Origin: Candidatus Uhrbacteria bacterium
GTDB lineage: Bacteria; Patescibacteriota; Patescibacteriia; JACQRZ01
DNA length: 7,003 bases
Direction: 5' to 3'
Assembly: GCA_016209345.1 (NCBI GenBank)
Contig: JACQWH010000040.1
Location: 1-7,003, forward strand
Both the position numbers and the translations under genes were made by a program. This document shows, piece after piece, positions 1 through 6,863 of the stretch; positions within the stretch are counted from its first letter, which is position 1; every line of letters starts with the position of its first letter. The notes under the pieces were generated by a model. That model was not told the DNA's origin and did no database searches. It was given only the letters and a program-made list of their open reading frames with translations.

Positions 1-245
1 TACCAGAAGAAGGACTCTTGGATGCAATCGAGTTCTTACAGGATACAAACCAAGTGATCCATGATTTTGGCGGCAACGGCTCAATTAATTATCTGATGGC
101 TGCATACTTTCCAGAGAGCGGAACAAAGGGCAGGGTGCCGGATTTGTGCTGGCGTCGTGATTTCCGCCGGGCGTTCTTGGGTTGGGGCGTTCCTGGCGGC
201 CGCGGTGCCGGCTGCGGCGGCCGGCCCGTGGTGGGGGAATCCTGA
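1..245 (+). CDS. DGR target protein, C-terminal fragment (left copy)
   Basis: This is the 3' end of a gene that enters from the left edge. The frame is open from position 3 to the TGA at 243-245, giving 80 visible residues. An in-frame TTG at 18 is preceded by a purine-rich stretch, but nothing indicates it is the true start, so the gene is treated as 5'-truncated. The first 46 or so residues are ordinary sequence (LLDAIEFLQD...). The last 34, from codon 141, hold the variable segment and end GGRPVVGES. Compared with the right copy, 12 codons differ here and none differ elsewhere. The differing residues are interspersed with fixed W, L, G, P and C, as in the scaffold-plus-variable-site design of DGR target proteins, often C-type-lectin folds. 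I could not assign the fold from this fragment. The product is probably a ligand-binding protein with a diversified C-terminus; its N-terminal domains lie outside the window. Confidence 0.8.
   Translation, partial: PEEGLLDAIEFLQDTNQVIHDFGGNGSINYLMAAYFPESGTKGRVPDLCWRRDFRRAFLGWGVPGGRGAGCGGRPVVGES
141..245 (+). other. DGR variable repeat, left (VR1)
   Basis: The variable positions against the right copy are 142, 153, 160, 162, 163, 166, 169, 174, 175, 186, 187, 190, 205, 208, 211 and 212. In the target frame, fifteen are codon position 1 or 2 and only 212 is position 3. The coding strand has just two adenines (142 and 160) from 141 to 237, and both differ in the other copy. Loss of adenines while the other bases stay fixed is the signature of adenine-directed DGR mutagenesis. 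Adjacent pairs 162-163, 174-175 and 186-187 are first and second bases of codons ending in C, so the template probably carries AAC there, the typical DGR template codon. Boundaries are approximate: the end is set to the stop codon, and the VR may begin somewhat upstream of 141. Confidence 0.85.
213..238 (+). promoter_or_regulatory. Candidate IMH, GC-rich end of VR1
   Basis: A very GC-rich tract directly follows the last variable base and precedes the stop codon. It contains no adenine until its last base. DGRs have a GC-rich initiation-of-mutagenic-homing (IMH) element at the 3' end of the VR that fixes where cDNA integration starts, and position and composition match. There is no direct evidence of function, and the exact limits are a guess. 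Confidence 0.5.
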
Positions 246-607
246 TTTGAACTTTGAGATTTTACCATTGGGGTTTTTTCTTCTTGATTTTGGTTTCTCC
301 TACGCACGTTATCGTACGCAGTACACTGCCGGCGAAGAGTAACTCGTCTCGGAACGAGCTGCCGGAGCAGATGAGATCGAAAAAGCAACGCGTCATCTCT
401 TCTGAAAATCAAGGAAGAGCGTGTTTCGATCCATTTTATGAAACGAGAGATTCCCCCGCGTGAGTATCGCATAAAAAACCGCGAACACCCCCCTTTGCGT
501 CATGATTCGGCTGTGGCTGGGTTGTGTACGGACATGTGATATCACCACGTTTTTCGCAGTGCGCGGATATTTCCACAATTGATTTATAGACGTCGTACGT
601 TCGTAAT
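246..607. other. Gene-free leader between VR1 and the RT gene
   Basis: No supportable gene lies here. Positions 246-345 are the shared 3' flank of the target genes. Positions 346-607 are unique. Weak hairpins are visible at 343-358 (5-bp stem, 6-nt loop), 359-370 (4-bp stem) and 423-444 (5-bp stem, 12-nt loop), and a 10-bp perfect palindrome at 536-545. DGRs often keep the template repeat or the Avd gene beside the RT, so I looked for the fixed VR blocks (such as TTGGGTTGG and CCTGGCGGCCGCG) on both strands and found neither a template repeat nor an Avd-like ORF. The RT operon promoter is presumably here, but I see no convincing -35/-10 pair. Confidence 0.6.
300..321 (+). other. Inverted-repeat hairpin downstream of VR1
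   Basis: Arms of 9 nt (300-308 and 313-321) flank a 4-nt loop (309-312). On the minus strand the stem pairs completely, with two G-U wobbles; on the plus strand those become two A-C mismatches. It lies 55 bp after the target stop. No T-run follows, so it is not a standard intrinsic terminator. Some DGRs need a hairpin or cruciform just after the VR for efficient homing, and this is a candidate for that role, though further away than in the Bordetella phage case. Confidence 0.35.
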
Positions 608-1645
608 ATGATTGGTAGTGACTCCATAGATTTAGGTTTAGAGAATATATGGCGTAGCTGGTTTCTGTTCCGCAAAGGAAAAAAGCGCAGCAATGAAATT
701 ACGCGGTTTGAATACCGTCTTGAAGAGAATCTTTTCCGTCTCCATGGCGATCTTATCCGAGGAATCTATCAGCCAGGGCCCTACCGCTCTTTTGAAGTTA
801 CTGACACCAAGCGCCGCACCATTGCGGTCACGCAGATCCGTGATCGGGTGGTGCATCGTCTGCTCTATGAACACCTTGTGACGATTTTTGATCGACGCTT
901 TGTCTATGACGCATGGTCGTGCCGGAAAGGAAAAGGCGTTACCGGTGCAATTGCTCGGGCGCAATCATTCCTTCGCAACCATCCAGACTGGTTTGTCTGG
1001 CGCGCTGATATTACAAAGTTTTTTGATCATATTGAGCGCGTGATTCTCTTGAATTGTCTGCGAAGGCGGATCTCTGACACAAAGGCACTTGAATTGTTTT
1101 CCCGTATCATTGCACATGCTCCGGACCCAAAGCCACACGCACGAGAGAGAGAGAGAGAGAGTAAAGAACCCCGCGGCATTCCGATTGGCAATCTCACTTC
1201 GCAAATTTTTGCAAATATATACTTGCATGAACTTGATTGGCATATAAAGCAGCATATTCGAGCAAAGTATTACGTTCGTTATGGTGATGATTTTATCATT
1301 CTTGCGCCAACATTTGAAGAAATAACACGCCTCCGCGCACATGTATGTACGTTTTTGTTATCTGCGCTTCGACTTGAAATTAACAATCGGCATGATAGGA
1401 TAGTTCCAGCGCGGCAGGGAATACACTTTCTTGGTGTTTATATTTACCCGTATCGCCGTCAATTAAATCGCCGAAACTGGAGGCGAGCGCAGCGTCTTGT
1501 TTCACTCCGAAACTATTCCAGCTATCGCGGTATTGTCCAAAGCCACGAGCGTCGCGGCCGTCGGCGGCGCTATGCATGGCATACACATATTCTTTCAAGA
1601 GATCAGCGCAAAGGACATGCGTGGGCAGTAATAAATCGTTGGTGA
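608..1645 (+). CDS. DGR-type reverse transcriptase
   Basis: A 345-residue protein, the usual size for DGR reverse transcriptases, with little beyond the fingers, palm and thumb. Motif A is ADITKFFDHI (about 133-142; metal-binding Asp134). Motif 4 is GIPIGNLTSQ (190-199), ending SQ as in DGR enzymes rather than the QG-containing form of group II intron RTs. The catalytic box is YGDD (225-228) within YYVRYGDDFIIL; Gly at the second position is less common than M, A or V. FLGVYIYP and a basic thumb (LNRRNWRRAQRL) follow. The start at 608 is used because a TAG at 587-589 closes the frame upstream; no clear ribosome site precedes it. The enzyme would copy TR RNA into adenine-mutagenised cDNA that replaces VR sequence. 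A (GA)9 run encodes the loop before motif 4. It is first in an operon with the two downstream genes. Confidence 0.9.
   Translation: MIGSDSIDLGLENIWRSWFLFRKGKKRSNEITRFEYRLEENLFRLHGDLIRGIYQPGPYRSFEVTDTKRRTIAVTQIRDRVVHRLLYEHLVTIFDRRFVYDAWSCRKGKGVTGAIARAQSFLRNHPDWFVWRADITKFFDHIERVILLNCLRRRISDTKALELFSRIIAHAPDPKPHARERERESKEPRGIPIGNLTSQIFANIYLHELDWHIKQHIRAKYYVRYGDDFIILAPTFEEITRLRAHVCTFLLSALRLEINNRHDRIVPARQGIHFLGVYIYPYRRQLNRRNWRRAQRLVSLRNYSSYRGIVQSHERRGRRRRYAWHTHILSRDQRKGHAWAVINRW
1143..1161 (+). repeat. (GA)9 microsatellite inside the RT gene
   Basis: Nine GA units plus a final G encode the alternating residues RERERES (179-185) in the hydrophilic loop just before RT motif 4. Gain or loss of one or two units shifts the frame upstream of the YGDD box and would destroy the enzyme; a change of three units adds or removes two residues. 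Such runs are typical slippage sites. Confidence 0.9.
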
Positions 1646-1652
1646 AAAATAT

Positions 1653-4337
1653 ATGGAACCTCATGGTGAAGGACATCCTTCCATTGAACAAACACCGCAC
1701 GGTGAAGCACAACTTCATCTGACTGCCGGTGAACTATTTCGTGAAGCGCTTGAGACAAATACGTATGAAGTCGCTTCCCGCGCGCTCGCCGAACTTGATG
1801 CGCTGCAAGCATTTCGAGCCGCATTGCGCAATAAACCGTTTGCGAGTTTTTTTGAGTTGTTTGAGAATATGTCAGTAATTGCAAAGACACCTCTATCGCC
1901 TGAACAAAAAGAACAAAAAAGAAACGCGGCATTGACAGCGGCCAGAGAAAACAGCAGTCGCTTTTCTCCACTCGTTGCCGATCTGTATCACGCCCTTATA
2001 TCTGAATTGGAAGGTGTTGCGTACGAACCCGTGTTTGACAAAACACAAACGAAGATCGCTAACTTAAAACAGTCTGGCGATTTGGATGTGCTTTGCTCTG
2101 GCGCTGAATCATGGGAATTAAAACTCAATCGTATAGAAACCCGTTTGCTTGGCTATCTGAACGGCATGCGAGAGATTGACAAGCAGGAAAGCCAAGAAAT
2201 GGATGATGATACTCGGCAATGGCGTGAGCAAGAGTTGCAAAAAGCTCCAACCCGACCGCCGGAAAGACGAAATGAAAGCAAGCCGGGTGTTGACTCAATG
2301 GAGCGACTAAAAGAAGGTGAACGTGCGCCTGCGATATGGTCAATCTATCCCGCGGTGAACGGACGCTTTAGAGAACAAGCATTTTCCCGATGGGATAGCG
2401 TGAACAATACATGGGTTGAAGATGAATATGCCTATGAGCCTGCCCAAACCGTGCCATTGAGTGGAAATACGGATCCAGAAAAAGGACCAATTGATTTCAC
2501 TATGAATGCGGAGGTGATCCCGGGCAAATGGGTTTCTGTGCCTATGCTTCCTACGCATGACGTACATGCAATTGAGGCGGGAGGAAGAAGCTGTCACCTC
2601 CTCAAAGATAAACACGGCGATCTTGTTGTATCTGTGGAGGGCGAGAGCCACGAGCCGATTACTATTCAGGTCATGGCAGCGCCCAGTCCAGATAAAACAT
2701 TCAGAGCAAAAAATTCGGATGCGGTAAGCGCTCAAGATATGCCGGCAGAGTTTTCTGAAGAAACGAATACGAAAATCTCTGGAATTGCACAGCAAAAACG
2801 CGGCAATGTTGCGCGTGCACGCGCGCTAAAGACATACGCGGTGCAGCGCATTTCGTATCTCGCGCCAAAGAATCGCGCAGAAGCCGATTATTACAATACC
2901 CTCTATCGCACATCACCAAAAGGTTTTCCCGGAGCAGTTGACGAGGTCAGAAAAGGAGATTGTGACACCGTAGCAACGTATTGGTCTGGGCTCTGCGCAA
3001 AAATATACGTTCCGACACGGCATGTTGTCGGGCATGCTGTCAACGGCGCGGATGAACACGGTTTTGCCCATATCAACATAGGCACAGGTCATGGGTGGGG
3101 CGATGTATGGGATGAAAAAAATAAGAAATGGGTTGAGATGGACCCTACGCCGCCAGGTGATCCGAACCTTGAACAAACTCAACTACGCGGCGGTGCGCCA
3201 ATTCCGTATTACGGCGAGCAGGAAGCGATACGGCCAAGCGATGCGCAGCTGGAGGAATTATGGGAAAAACTTGCCAAACACACAGAGCGACTCAGTTACA
3301 CCCCGGCAGAACATTCATTCGCGCAAGCTGCCGGCATTGAGCTTGCTCTTGCGCGTAGGATTGTCCGCGAAGTGAATGAAGCGGAAAATACGCGCTTGCC
3401 AAATGGCGAGCTCGTGGTCAACGTACTTGCCGACGTATATGACGCAGTTATTGAATCAAGGAAAACATCAGTTCCAGCATACGAGGGTCCGGTGCGGCGT
3501 TTTGAAGGCGGTGGACGTATCACGCATTTTATTCAACATGTTATCGGCACACAAGCAGGCGATCAGGACCCTGCGTCGCGCGAAAGGCAGACTGAAGAAA
3601 TAAGAGAAGAGCGCGTACTCGGCGGGCTTGATTTTTTTATAATCGGCGATAAGTCAGGCTCTATGAACCGTACGGTAGAAGGTGAAAAGCTCTGGCACAT
3701 GCAGCGGCGCGCAGAGTATCTTATATTCTCTTCTCTCCATCGGGTTGCGAGAAAATTAGATCATGCACGCTTGCCTGAAGAATACGCGTTTTCCGTACGC
3801 ACGCTAGGACTTTCCTTTCGGGGACACGGCGAAGATGATCTTGATGAAGATAAACCGCTCTCGCCAGTGTTTACGCCAGAAGATAAGGTAAAACTATGGC
3901 ACAGCTTAACCACGCAAGGCGTTGGCAATGGGGATCCGGAGGCATTAGCATATGTGCGAGACCAGATCAAAAAAGAGATTGAGGAAAATAATAGGAGGGG
4001 TGTGTACGACAACCGTCTGAGAATCATTATCGCGTGCTCTGACGGTGGATACGTTGGTGATGACAGTCTGAAGATGCAAGCGCTGGCACAAGAGCTCGGT
4101 GAGATGGGTGTTGTGGTTGTTGGCATGGGCTTAACCGAAACTGCCGCGCAAGTCCCTCTCGTCATGCACAACCCTCCTCATAGTTATGGCGCCTTGATTC
4201 GCGATATCAATGATCTGCCGCTTATTGTTGCAAAATTCGTCATATCAGAGGCAATCAAACTATTTCCCCAGAAAACGCGGAAAGACGCGCAACTTTTCCT
4301 GGATGCCTGTATTGCAAAATTCCCTAAAGCCGCGTAA
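1653..4337 (+). CDS. Transglutaminase-like / vWA domain fusion protein
   Basis: An 894-residue protein with no visible signal peptide or membrane segment, so probably cytoplasmic. In order: a charged helical region (1-220), a beta-rich region (about 223-350), a transglutaminase-like papain-fold domain (about 375-505) and a vWA domain (about 655-860). The transglutaminase core has all three catalytic positions: Cys437 in KGDCD, His480 in GHGWGDVW and Asp497 in WVEMDPTPP. The vWA metal site (MIDAS) is also intact: DKSGS (Asp666, Ser668, Ser670), a Thr near 753-754 and Asp797 in CSDGG. vWA proteins encoded beside MoxR ATPases are their usual partners (RavA/ViaA, NorQ/NorD, CbbQ/CbbO), so this is likely the partner of the next gene product. 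Whether the papain-fold domain cross-links, deamidates or cleaves proteins cannot be told. The ATG is 7 bp after the RT stop, with GGTG (1641-1644) as a weak ribosome site, suggesting coupled translation. Confidence 0.85.
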   Translation: MEPHGEGHPSIEQTPHGEAQLHLTAGELFREALETNTYEVASRALAELDALQAFRAALRNKPFASFFELFENMSVIAKTPLSPEQKEQKRNAALTAARENSSRFSPLVADLYHALISELEGVAYEPVFDKTQTKIANLKQSGDLDVLCSGAESWELKLNRIETRLLGYLNGMREIDKQESQEMDDDTRQWREQELQKAPTRPPERRNESKPGVDSMERLKEGERAPAIWSIYPAVNGRFREQAFSRWDSVNNTWVEDEYAYEPAQTVPLSGNTDPEKGPIDFTMNAEVIPGKWVSVPMLPTHDVHAIEAGGRSCHLLKDKHGDLVVSVEGESHEPITIQVMAAPSPDKTFRAKNSDAVSAQDMPAEFSEETNTKISGIAQQKRGNVARARALKTYAVQRISYLAPKNRAEADYYNTLYRTSPKGFPGAVDEVRKGDCDTVATYWSGLCAKIYVPTRHVVGHAVNGADEHGFAHINIGTGHGWGDVWDEKNKKWVEMDPTPPGDPNLEQTQLRGGAPIPYYGEQEAIRPSDAQLEELWEKLAKHTERLSYTPAEHSFAQAAGIELALARRIVREVNEAENTRLPNGELVVNVLADVYDAVIESRKTSVPAYEGPVRRFEGGGRITHFIQHVIGTQAGDQDPASRERQTEEIREERVLGGLDFFIIGDKSGSMNRTVEGEKLWHMQRRAEYLIFSSLHRVARKLDHARLPEEYAFSVRTLGLSFRGHGEDDLDEDKPLSPVFTPEDKVKLWHSLTTQGVGNGDPEALAYVRDQIKKEIEENNRRGVYDNRLRIIIACSDGGYVGDDSLKMQALAQELGEMGVVVVGMGLTETAAQVPLVMHNPPHSYGALIRDINDLPLIVAKFVISEAIKLFPQKTRKDAQLFLDACIAKFPKAA

Positions 4338-4347
4338 TATCAGCTAT

Positions 4348-6657
4348 ATGGCTACAGAAAATCCATCACAAAGTCCACATCCCGAGACACCGACAAGCGT
4401 CCCGGAAGAGAGAAGGCGGCGCGGACATGAACATGCGCTTACGCGTGTCATTGATCGTATCATTAAAGAGCATCCATCCGCAGGTCTCAAAGCACAAAAA
4501 GAAATCAGTATGGGCCTTGCGGACGTTCCTGCTGCACGTAAAGCGCTTCGGATTTATGAAAATTTTATTTCCTATTCTCTGGAGCGTAGGCAGGTGGAGA
4601 AGAGTGGCGAGCAGGAGTTTTCTCCTGATCCGTATCTTATTACCGAGCTAATCGTTTTATGGCAGGATGAGGATGCGCGTAAGACATTTGTGGAGCAGTA
4701 CGCGCAAGCGCGCTCAGACCAGAAGGAGTTCAATCTCGCCGATGTAGGCAAAAAATGGAAAGAGGTTGAGCATGACATTGCCGTTTTGGAGAAGCACGTG
4801 CAAGAGCTCACACAGGCGCTTACATTACAGACTATCACAAAGCCGACAGAGCGAAGGGCAGCTGAATCCCGATTAGCATACGGTGAACGAACATTGGCGC
4901 AATTGAAATCAGATAGAGAAAATATAACGACGCTCGAAGGATACGAGCATTCGCCAGAAAATTGCGGTGTTGCCGCGCTCATACACTATGAGACATTGTT
5001 GCGGTATCGCCGCGAGATAGAAGAACATCATTTTGCATGGCTTCCGTCACGCGTGAGAAACCATCAAACAATACGAGAGGTCATGCAACACACCGGTAAA
5101 GCTCCTTTGCTTGTTGGTCCACCCGGCACAGGAAAAACAACTCAAATTGATGCGGTTTCAATGGAACTAACAGGCCTTCCTGCTTTGCGAATTGAATGCC
5201 GAAGCGATCTCGATGAAGACGGATTGATTGCGCTGAGAGATTTCAAGGCGGGAGAAGGCGCGTTTGATTACACAGGAAGGGTTGCAGAAGCGTTTACTGG
5301 ATACACACATTCGCAGGCGCAACAACCAGCGTATGCTCACGGCCGCCCCGTATCTTTAGATGAGCTATCCCAATTAAACCTTGATAAGCTGCTTGCTCCT
5401 ATTAAAAATTTACGACTTGCAAAACCGGGACGGCCGTTGAGTAGAACCGTTCAACATCCTGTGTTGCCGGGATCAGAATTATTTGCAACGAGCAATCTTC
5501 CAATTGAAGATGAACGATTGGAGCGCGAATTTGCCCGAATTCCGACTGATTATTTTGAAATGTCAGAAAAAAATCCGGAGTTATTTGATTTTTTACTTGC
5601 GGGACTCATAAAGAGGGCGGCAGAGGGCCATTTTTCCTCAACTGATCGCGCAAAACTGGAACCAAAATACGAACCACTGCCAGTGCCATCGGATAAGCAA
5701 ACGCCATTGTCTGATGGACGCGTGATAGTCGAAACTCAAGAATTGGTAAAAGAACGAAATGATCCGCGACACGGATTTTTATACCGTTTCGCGCACGCTA
5801 TACGAGCAATCCAAGACGCCTATATTCACGGAAGTAAATTTAATGAAAAACATCTTGCGCATACGGCCTTTTATGAAGATATTAATCCGAGTACGGGCAA
5901 ACTGGATATAACAAAATATATTTCTGATATGGAAACGCCTCCACCTGACTCGGGCTTGGGTGGCGGAGAAATGTTGAAACTGCGGAGAGGGGCAAGTACA
6001 CTTGCTCCGGATGTTATCTTGACATGGATGAAGGGGATTGCATCAAGTGGTACATCAGATCTTGTATCCTGGCTCCAGCGCATGTTGCAAGAGCATATTG
6101 ACCAGACATCAGTGGAAGATGGAGAGCGAATACGGTTGATTGCTGACTACTTTCACTTCTTTGACGAAGCGCCCTCGAGCGCTACCGACCAAAAGCCGCT
6201 TACCCCAAAAGAGATCGGGTACTTGAGCCCACGTGTGCCGAGGCCTGTGCGAGTAGAGCAATCCAAAGGAAAATCGCCCACGGGAAGCCCGCCAGGAAAG
6301 CCAGCGATCGGAGAAGAACCGTCGACTAAACAATACGAAAATCATCTTGTAGTATTAGAAAGTGGCGAAGAAGTTTTAATGCGCAATACAGAGTTGACCA
6401 TTGGCAATGGCGATGATGCGCGAGTGGTTGCACAAGGGGCAATAGTGAGAGTATTGGGACAAAATTATGAGTTTGCTGGTCTTGTTGAAGACCCGTCCAA
6501 CGTGCACCACGGAAAGCCGATCGCGCGCGTTGCAAGTGACAAGGAATTGTATATTGTATTGAGTGTAGAAGAGCTGGAGAATGGGATTTTTTTGTATGAA
6601 ACGCAACAACTGCTTAATGAATGTGGTGACATTGAAAAAGATTTTAAACAGATGTAA
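4348..6657 (+). CDS. MoxR-like AAA+ ATPase with coiled-coil and C-terminal extension
   Basis: A 769-residue protein. Residues 1-230 are helical, with a coiled coil at about 135-195. The AAA+ module follows: Walker A GPPGTGKT (257-264; Lys263), Walker B VSLDE (Asp338, Glu339), a sensor-1 segment ATSN (Asn383) and a candidate arginine finger in EREFAR (Arg393 or Arg397). A helical region runs to about 620, then a proline-rich linker (about 628-660), then a probable beta-rich domain to the end that I do not recognise. Usual MoxR proteins are about 300-350 residues, so this one is extended on both sides. The start at 4348 gives a 10-bp gap from the upstream stop; the frame is open back to 4210, but that part overlaps the vWA coding region and is not credible. 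With the vWA protein it would form an ATP-driven remodelling or chaperone complex. The stop lies one base before the right repeat arm. Confidence 0.88.
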   Translation: MATENPSQSPHPETPTSVPEERRRRGHEHALTRVIDRIIKEHPSAGLKAQKEISMGLADVPAARKALRIYENFISYSLERRQVEKSGEQEFSPDPYLITELIVLWQDEDARKTFVEQYAQARSDQKEFNLADVGKKWKEVEHDIAVLEKHVQELTQALTLQTITKPTERRAAESRLAYGERTLAQLKSDRENITTLEGYEHSPENCGVAALIHYETLLRYRREIEEHHFAWLPSRVRNHQTIREVMQHTGKAPLLVGPPGTGKTTQIDAVSMELTGLPALRIECRSDLDEDGLIALRDFKAGEGAFDYTGRVAEAFTGYTHSQAQQPAYAHGRPVSLDELSQLNLDKLLAPIKNLRLAKPGRPLSRTVQHPVLPGSELFATSNLPIEDERLEREFARIPTDYFEMSEKNPELFDFLLAGLIKRAAEGHFSSTDRAKLEPKYEPLPVPSDKQTPLSDGRVIVETQELVKERNDPRHGFLYRFAHAIRAIQDAYIHGSKFNEKHLAHTAFYEDINPSTGKLDITKYISDMETPPPDSGLGGGEMLKLRRGASTLAPDVILTWMKGIASSGTSDLVSWLQRMLQEHIDQTSVEDGERIRLIADYFHFFDEAPSSATDQKPLTPKEIGYLSPRVPRPVRVEQSKGKSPTGSPPGKPAIGEEPSTKQYENHLVVLESGEEVLMRNTELTIGNGDDARVVAQGAIVRVLGQNYEFAGLVEDPSNVHHGKPIARVASDKELYIVLSVEELENGIFLYETQQLLNECGDIEKDFKQM

Positions 6658-6682
6658 TGAGTTACTCTTCGCCGGCAGTGTA

Positions 6683-6704
6683 CTGCGTACGATAACGTGC
6701 GTAG
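6683..6704 (+). other. Inverted-repeat hairpin between ATPase gene and VR2
   Basis: Same hairpin in the right repeat arm. Here the plus strand, which continues the ATPase mRNA, has the better version: arms 6683-6691 and 6696-6704, loop ATAA, nine pairs including two G-U. It starts 26 nt after the ATPase stop. With no T-run after it, it could protect an mRNA 3' end or act as a DNA structure for VR2 homing; the sequence does not decide between these. Confidence 0.35.
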
Positions 6705-6758
6705 GAGAAACCAAAATCAAGAAGAAAAAACCCCAATGGTAAAATCTCAAAGTTCAAA

Positions 6759-6863
6759 TCAGGATTCCCCCACCACGGGCCGGCCGCCGCAATCGCCATC
6801 GCGGCCGCCAGGACCGAACCAACCCAAGTCCGCCTGGTGGCTAACACGACCCCAGCACAAACC
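6759..6863 (-). other. DGR variable repeat, right (VR2)
   Basis: Second variable repeat, read on the minus strand, with variable sites at 6862, 6851, 6844, 6842, 6841, 6838, 6835, 6830, 6829, 6818, 6817, 6814, 6799, 6796, 6793 and 6792. It keeps adenine at six of the sixteen sites (left-copy numbering 162, 166, 169, 175, 205, 211) and has G or T at the rest. At eight sites neither VR has A (for example 153 is C/G and 186-187 are GG/TT). Neither VR can therefore be the template of the other; both derive from a third sequence. Confidence 0.84.

Larger units (their letters stand above)
1..345 (+). repeat. Long inverted repeat, left arm
   Basis: Positions 1-345 are the reverse complement of 6659-7003: base i pairs with base 7004-i. 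There are no gaps and only 16 mismatches, all between 142 and 212. The outer 141 bp and the inner 133 bp (213-345) are perfect. The arm covers the 3' end of a target gene, its stop codon and 100 bp of downstream sequence, ending in the short odd palindrome GAGTAACTC at 337-345. Similarity stops abruptly at 346. It may continue beyond the window to the left. Confidence 0.97.

Noticed and set aside
268..297. T-rich tract after the target stop as an intrinsic terminator
   Set aside because: No GC-rich stem precedes the T-run, and the nearby hairpin at 300-321 comes after it rather than before.
1..345. One repeat copy being the template repeat and the other the VR
   Set aside because: Neither copy has A at all variable sites: the left has A at 2 of 16 and the right at 6 of 16, and 8 sites lack A in both. 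Identity also extends far past the variable interval on both sides.
343..370. Two short adjacent hairpins at the repeat/unique junction as a structured RNA
   Set aside because: Stems are only 4-5 bp, with no known loop motif or covariation evidence.
89..472. 127-codon minus-strand reading frame across the left repeat and leader
   Set aside because: It runs antisense to the target gene end, has low-complexity Arg/Pro-rich sequence with no recognisable domain, and places the variable sites without codon-position logic.
536..545. Perfect 10-bp palindrome GTGATATCAC upstream of the RT
   Set aside because: Several such palindromes are expected by chance in 7 kb, the flanks do not extend the symmetry, and no promoter could be placed beside it. 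An operator is possible but unsupported.
608..1645. Group II intron maturase or retron RT
   Set aside because: Motif 4 is GNLTSQ rather than a QG-containing form, there is no maturase or endonuclease domain, and no intron RNA domain V-like structure was noticed nearby.
4210..4347. Upstream start for the ATPase
   Set aside because: It would overlap the vWA coding region by 128 bp and add residues with no domain character; the ATG at 4348 fits the operon spacing.
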